From CAVSRC01 sp963732845 (GTDB taxonomy: Bacteria > Pseudomonadota > Alphaproteobacteria > Rhizobiales > Kaistiaceae): DNA of 64,000 nt. The DNA lies in contig CAVTBE010000016.1 in the NCBI GenBank assembly GCA_963732845.1, positions 1 to 64,000 of the forward strand, in the 5' to 3' direction. Below are positions 60,751 to 64,000 of the stretch, one piece after another. Position 1 is the first letter of the stretch; the number at the start of each line of letters is the position of its first letter. The position numbers and the translations under genes are program-made. The notes under the pieces are model-generated. The model did not search any database, had not been told where the DNA came from, and worked only from the letters and a program-made list of their open reading frames with translations.

Positions 60751-61710
60751 ATGAGCGAATTGAAGCCGCCCCTCGACATCCTGCTGTGTAGCCCGCGCGG
60801 CTTCTGCGCCGGCGTCGACCGCGCCATCCAGATCGTCGAACTGGCACTGAAAAAATTCGGGCCGCCGGTCTATGTGCGCCACGAGATCGTCCACAACCGC
60901 TATGTGGTCGACGGGCTCAAGGCCAAGGGCGCGGTGTTCGTCGAGGAACTAGACGAGATTCCCGACACCGACCAGCCGGTGGTGTTTTCCGCCCACGGCG
61001 TCGCCAAGGCGGTGCCGGAGGCGGCGCGGTTGAGGAACCTGTTCCATCTCGACGCCACCTGTCCGCTGGTCACCAAGGTGCACCGCGAGGCCGAGATCCA
61101 TCACCGCAGGGGGCGCGAGATCGTGCTCATCGGCCATGCCGGCCATCCGGAAGTGGTCGGCACCATGGGCCAGCTGCCGGCCGACGCCATCACGCTGATC
61201 GAGACCGAGGCGGATGCCCGCGCCTTTCAGCCGAAGGCGCCGGACAAGCTTGCCTACATCACCCAGACGACGCTCTCGGTCGACGACACCGCGTCGATCG
61301 TGGCGATCCTCCTGGCGCGCTTCCCGGCGATGACGGCGCCGCACAAGGAGGACATCTGCTACGCCACCACCAACCGGCAGGAGGCGGTCAAGCGCATCGC
61401 TCGCGACATCGACGCCATGGTGGTCATCGGCGCGCCCAATTCATCCAATTCGCAGCGCCTGCGTGAAGTCGCCGAGCGCGTCGGCTGCCCGGTCTCGCTC
61501 CTCGTGCAACGCGCCGGCGACCTCGACTGGCAGCGCCTTGCCGGCATTCGCCGCGTCGGCATCACCGCCGGAGCCTCGGCGCCGGAGGTGCTGGTCGAGG
61601 AGGTGATCGACGCCTTCGCCGAACGCTTCGCCGTCCATGTCGAGGTGGTGATGGCGGCGGAGGAAGCGGTTGTCTTCAACCTGCCGCGGGCGCTCCGCGA
61701 GATGGCCTGA
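60751..61710 (+). CDS. ispH: 4-hydroxy-3-methylbut-2-enyl diphosphate reductase
   Basis: A 319-aa LytB/IspH, the last MEP-pathway enzyme, with a [4Fe-4S] cluster on three cysteines: SPRGFCAGVDRAI (about 19), DATCPLVTKV (about 103) and KEDICYATTNRQ (about 200). The upstream 140 bases have an AT-rich stretch with AAACCAG/CTGGTTT inverted repeat (60610-60651). It is followed by thrB and rnhA. Confidence 0.96.
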   Translation: MSELKPPLDILLCSPRGFCAGVDRAIQIVELALKKFGPPVYVRHEIVHNRYVVDGLKAKGAVFVEELDEIPDTDQPVVFSAHGVAKAVPEAARLRNLFHLDATCPLVTKVHREAEIHHRRGREIVLIGHAGHPEVVGTMGQLPADAITLIETEADARAFQPKAPDKLAYITQTTLSVDDTASIVAILLARFPAMTAPHKEDICYATTNRQEAVKRIARDIDAMVVIGAPNSSNSQRLREVAERVGCPVSLLVQRAGDLDWQRLAGIRRVGITAGASAPEVLVEEVIDAFAERFAVHVEVVMAAEEAVVFNLPRALREMA

Positions 61711-61806
61711 CCGGCGTTTCTCCCTGCCTCACGCGGCGCGACCCGGTTGCGTCGCGCGGTGGCGCATGTGATCTAGCGGTCAGCGACGTTTCAGCGATGT
61801 GAACTC

Positions 61807-62772
61807 ATGGCGGTCTATACCGAAATCCCCGACGACGAATTCGACGCCTTCATGAAGAGCTATGACCTCGGGCAGGCGCTGTCCTGCAAGGGCATCGCCG
61901 AAGGCATTGAAAACTCTAACTTTCTCGTCGCCACCGAGACCGGCCAGTTCATCCTGACGCTGTTCGAGAAGCGTGTGGCGGCAGCCGACCTGCCGTTCTT
62001 CCTGGGGCTGATGGAGCATCTGGCGGGCAAGGGAATCACCTGCCCGACGCCGGTGCGCGACCGCGCCGGGGTGGCGCTCAAGCAGCTTGCCGGCCGCCCG
62101 GCGGCGATGGTCACCTTTCTTTCCGGCATGTGGGTGCGGCGGCCGCGGACCGAGCACTGTGCCGCGGTCGGCGGGGCGCTGGCCCGGCTGCACCTCGCCG
62201 GCCTCGATTTCAACATCCACCGCAAGAATGCGCTCACCGTCGATGGCTGGCGGCCACTCTACGAGCAGTGCGGCGGGCGCGCCGACACGGTGGCGCGGGG
62301 CCTGGCCGCGGCGATCGAGGGCGAGCTGGAGGCGGCCGAGCGGGCCTGGCCCACCGACCTGCCGCAGGGCGTCATCCATGCCGACCTGTTTCCCGACAAT
62401 GTCTTCTTCCTCGGCAACAGGCTGTCGGGCCTCATCGACTTCTATTTCGCCTGCAACGACATGCTGGCCTATGACGTGGCGGTGTGCCTCAACGCCTGGT
62501 GCTTCGAACCCGACGGCTCGCTCAACGTCACCAAGGCGCGGGCGCTGCTCACCGGCTACACCGCGGTGCGCCCGCTGAGCGAGGCCGAGGTCGACGCCCT
62601 GCCGATGCTCGCCCGCGGTTCGGCGCTGCGCTTCCTGCTGACGCGTCTCTACGACTGGCTGACGGTGCCGGAGGGCGCGCTGGTGGTACCCAAGGACCCG
62701 CTCGAATATTACCGCAAGCTGCGCTTCCACCGTGGCGTCAGCGACGCCTCCGCCTACGGGCTCAGCCGGTGA
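61807..62772 (+). CDS. thrB: homoserine kinase (APH-fold type)
   Basis: A 321-aa homoserine kinase of the aminoglycoside phosphotransferase fold (ThrB type 2). The catalytic loop is GVIHADLFPDNVFF and the later acidic metal site LIDFYFACND. It phosphorylates homoserine for ThrC, which lies 6 kb upstream. The ATG at 61807 begins VYTEIPDDEFDAF, typical of the group. It overlaps rnhA by GTGA. Confidence 0.95.
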   Translation: MAVYTEIPDDEFDAFMKSYDLGQALSCKGIAEGIENSNFLVATETGQFILTLFEKRVAAADLPFFLGLMEHLAGKGITCPTPVRDRAGVALKQLAGRPAAMVTFLSGMWVRRPRTEHCAAVGGALARLHLAGLDFNIHRKNALTVDGWRPLYEQCGGRADTVARGLAAAIEGELEAAERAWPTDLPQGVIHADLFPDNVFFLGNRLSGLIDFYFACNDMLAYDVAVCLNAWCFEPDGSLNVTKARALLTGYTAVRPLSEAEVDALPMLARGSALRFLLTRLYDWLTVPEGALVVPKDPLEYYRKLRFHRGVSDASAYGLSR

Positions 62773-63251
62773 CGGACAAGCGCGTCAGCATCTGGAGCGA
62801 CGGCGCCTGCTCGGGCAATCCCGGTCCCGGCGGCTGGGGGGCGGTGCTCGTGTGGAACGGGCACGAGAAGGAGCTGAAGGGCGGTGAAAAGGAAACCACC
62901 AACAACCGCATGGAGCTGACCGCGGCGATCGAGGCTCTGGCCGCGCTCAGGAAACCGAGCACCGTCGATTTCTACACGGACTCGCAATATCTGCGCGGCG
63001 GGGTCACCGGCTGGATCGCCAACTGGCAGAAGAACGGCTGGAAGACTGCCGACCGCAAGCCGGTGAAGAATGTCGACCTGTGGCAGAAGCTCGAGGAACT
63101 CCGCCACAGGCACGACGTCGCCTGGCACTGGGTCAAGGGCCACGCCGGAAGCGAAGGCAACGAGCGCGCCGACGAGCTGGCGCGCGCGGGCATGGCTCCG
63201 TTCAAGCCAAAGAAAAAGAAGAAGCCGGCTAGCCCGACAGGCGTACCGTAG
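62769..63251 (+). CDS. rnhA: ribonuclease HI
   Basis: A 160-aa RNase HI. The catalytic acidic residues are in WSDGACSGNPGPGGWG (D11), NNRMELTAAIEALA (E), DFYTDSQYL (D) and ERADELARAG (D); the basic helix includes TGWIANWQKNGWK. The GTG start overlaps the thrB stop. A Lys-rich C-terminal tail follows the fold. Confidence 0.96.
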   Translation: MTDKRVSIWSDGACSGNPGPGGWGAVLVWNGHEKELKGGEKETTNNRMELTAAIEALAALRKPSTVDFYTDSQYLRGGVTGWIANWQKNGWKTADRKPVKNVDLWQKLEELRHRHDVAWHWVKGHAGSEGNERADELARAGMAPFKPKKKKKPASPTGVP

Positions 63252-63436
63252 ACGGGAGCGAGCCGGGAACGCCCCGCAGTCGAGATTTCTCGCATGCGGC
63301 ACCTCCTCGGCCGCGAGACGCGCCGCCGCGCTGCAGCATGTCTCCGGACGTGCGAGTTGACCGCCGCTTGTTGCGGCGTCCACATTGCCGCACACTCCGC
63401 CAGCCGAGGCGCCGCTTCGTGACGCCAGGGACGTTC

Positions 63437-64000
63437 ATGGACCGCCGCCTGACCACCATCCTCATCGCAGATGTTGTCGGCTTCAGCCGTCAGATGGCTG
63501 CTGATGAAGAAGGCGTCGTCACGCGCCTGAGGGCGCTGCGCGCCGAAGTCATCGACCCAAGAATCGCGACCGCCGGCGGCCGCCTGATCAAGACCATGGG
63601 CGACGGATTCCTGATCGAGTTTCCTTCGGCTGTTGCTGCAGTTCGTGCAGCGCTCGCCATTCAGACCGATATGCGCGAGCGTGGCGCGGGAGACTCGGAA
63701 GACCGTCGGCTGCGCCTGCGCATGGGCATCAATGTCGGCGACATCGTCATCGACGGTGATGACATCCTCGGCGACGGCGTCAACATTGCCGCACGGCTGG
63801 AACCGCTTGCGCCGGCCGGTGGCGCATGCATCTCGCGCGCCGTCTATGAGCAGGTGCGCGGCAAGGTCGATGTGGCGCTGACAGCCATGGGGGCACAACG
63901 GCTAAAGAACATCCCCGAACCGGTGGACACCTGGCAATTCCAGGTGGACGACGCGGCGAGCGCAACGGCGCTTCCCGCGGCCGATCCCGGCGCGAGCCGG
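63437..64000 (+). CDS. class III adenylate/guanylate cyclase, cut by the window end
   Basis: The first 188 residues of a nucleotide cyclase. The metal-binding aspartates are D12 in LIADVVGFSRQM and D56 in KTMGDGFLIEF, and the core NIAARLEPLAPAGG is present, ending near residue 170 before a linker. The frame stays open to the end, so the C-terminal part (often a TPR or other domain) is not visible. The ATG at 63437 has AGGGA upstream. The 185 bases before it hold no gene I can support. Confidence 0.82.
   Translation, partial: MDRRLTTILIADVVGFSRQMAADEEGVVTRLRALRAEVIDPRIATAGGRLIKTMGDGFLIEFPSAVAAVRAALAIQTDMRERGAGDSEDRRLRLRMGINVGDIVIDGDDILGDGVNIAARLEPLAPAGGACISRAVYEQVRGKVDVALTAMGAQRLKNIPEPVDTWQFQVDDAASATALPAADPGASR

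Noticed and set aside
1..64000. tRNA, rRNA, insertion sequences and prophage genes
   Set aside because: None seen in the gaps on either strand; the DUF433/DUF5615 cassette has no integrase or transposase inside its repeats.

Overview
This is a continuous piece of a high-GC alphaproteobacterial chromosome, almost certainly from the order Hyphomicrobiales (Rhizobiales). The evidence is the gene content (nadABC on one strand, glyQ/glyS with a nearby ppdK, an atpI-B-E-b'-b F0 operon, a CcrM-type GANTC methyltransferase with a CtrA-like box, the ispH-thrB-rnhA trio), an alphaproteobacterial LexA box of the form GTTC-N7-GTTC, and the strong G/C preference at third codon positions. No rRNA, tRNA, prophage, insertion sequence or CRISPR array was seen. 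Most of the window is core chromosome; the accessory signal is concentrated around glyQ/glyS.

Layout. 0.1-3.7 kb: a small unknown gene, YgfZ, an HD hydrolase, a tyrosine-phosphatase-like protein and an NrtR-type NUDIX regulator. 3.8-16 kb: ppdK, a SleB-type wall hydrolase, ppk2, nadC-nadB-nadA (NrtR may control these), a PanE-like reductase with an MFS transporter, an AcuI-like reductase and a DUF3096 membrane peptide. 16-24.5 kb: glyS, a GT39-like glycosyltransferase, a two-gene DUF433/DUF5615 toxin-antitoxin-like cassette, glyQ, an S49 protease, a tRNA-methyltransferase-like gene and DUF2007. 24.6-31.7 kb: polyprenyl synthase, TPR-LysM protein, ispE, moaB, a small glycosyltransferase, a radical SAM protein behind an SOS box, rnhB. 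31.8-35 kb: the F0 ATP synthase operon. 34.5-46 kb: DUF721, DsbA-like, SMC, ABC-F, mutY, HAD, PHP, ccrM, HAD. 46-54 kb: ClC channel; a gcvT-gcvH-OsmC-gcvPA-gcvPB operon behind a tandem glycine riboswitch. 53.5-64 kb: lipoprotein, thrC, M16 peptidase, RimJ-like acetyltransferase, GGDEF-EAL protein, ispH, thrB, rnhA and a class III cyclase cut by the window end.

The most unusual structure is at the glycyl-tRNA synthetase genes. The 3' end of glyQ occurs twice as 79-bp direct repeats (77/79 identical) that flank an oppositely oriented 1.1-kb DUF433/DUF5615 cassette. This is the signature of a cassette that entered the end of glyQ and rebuilt its terminus. Independently, the first 16 codons of glyS occur twice, 121 bp apart; the copies differ at eight positions, all synonymous, and the upstream copy opens a 42-codon mini-ORF that ends just inside glyS.

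Other points: apparent single-base frameshifts at the 3' ends of nrtR and thrC (possibly a third at the left edge), which may be sequencing errors or real; an in-frame 39-bp triple tandem repeat inside gcvPB; a LexA box upstream of a SplB-like radical SAM gene; and hairpin or leader structures upstream of the DUF721 and ABC-F genes.
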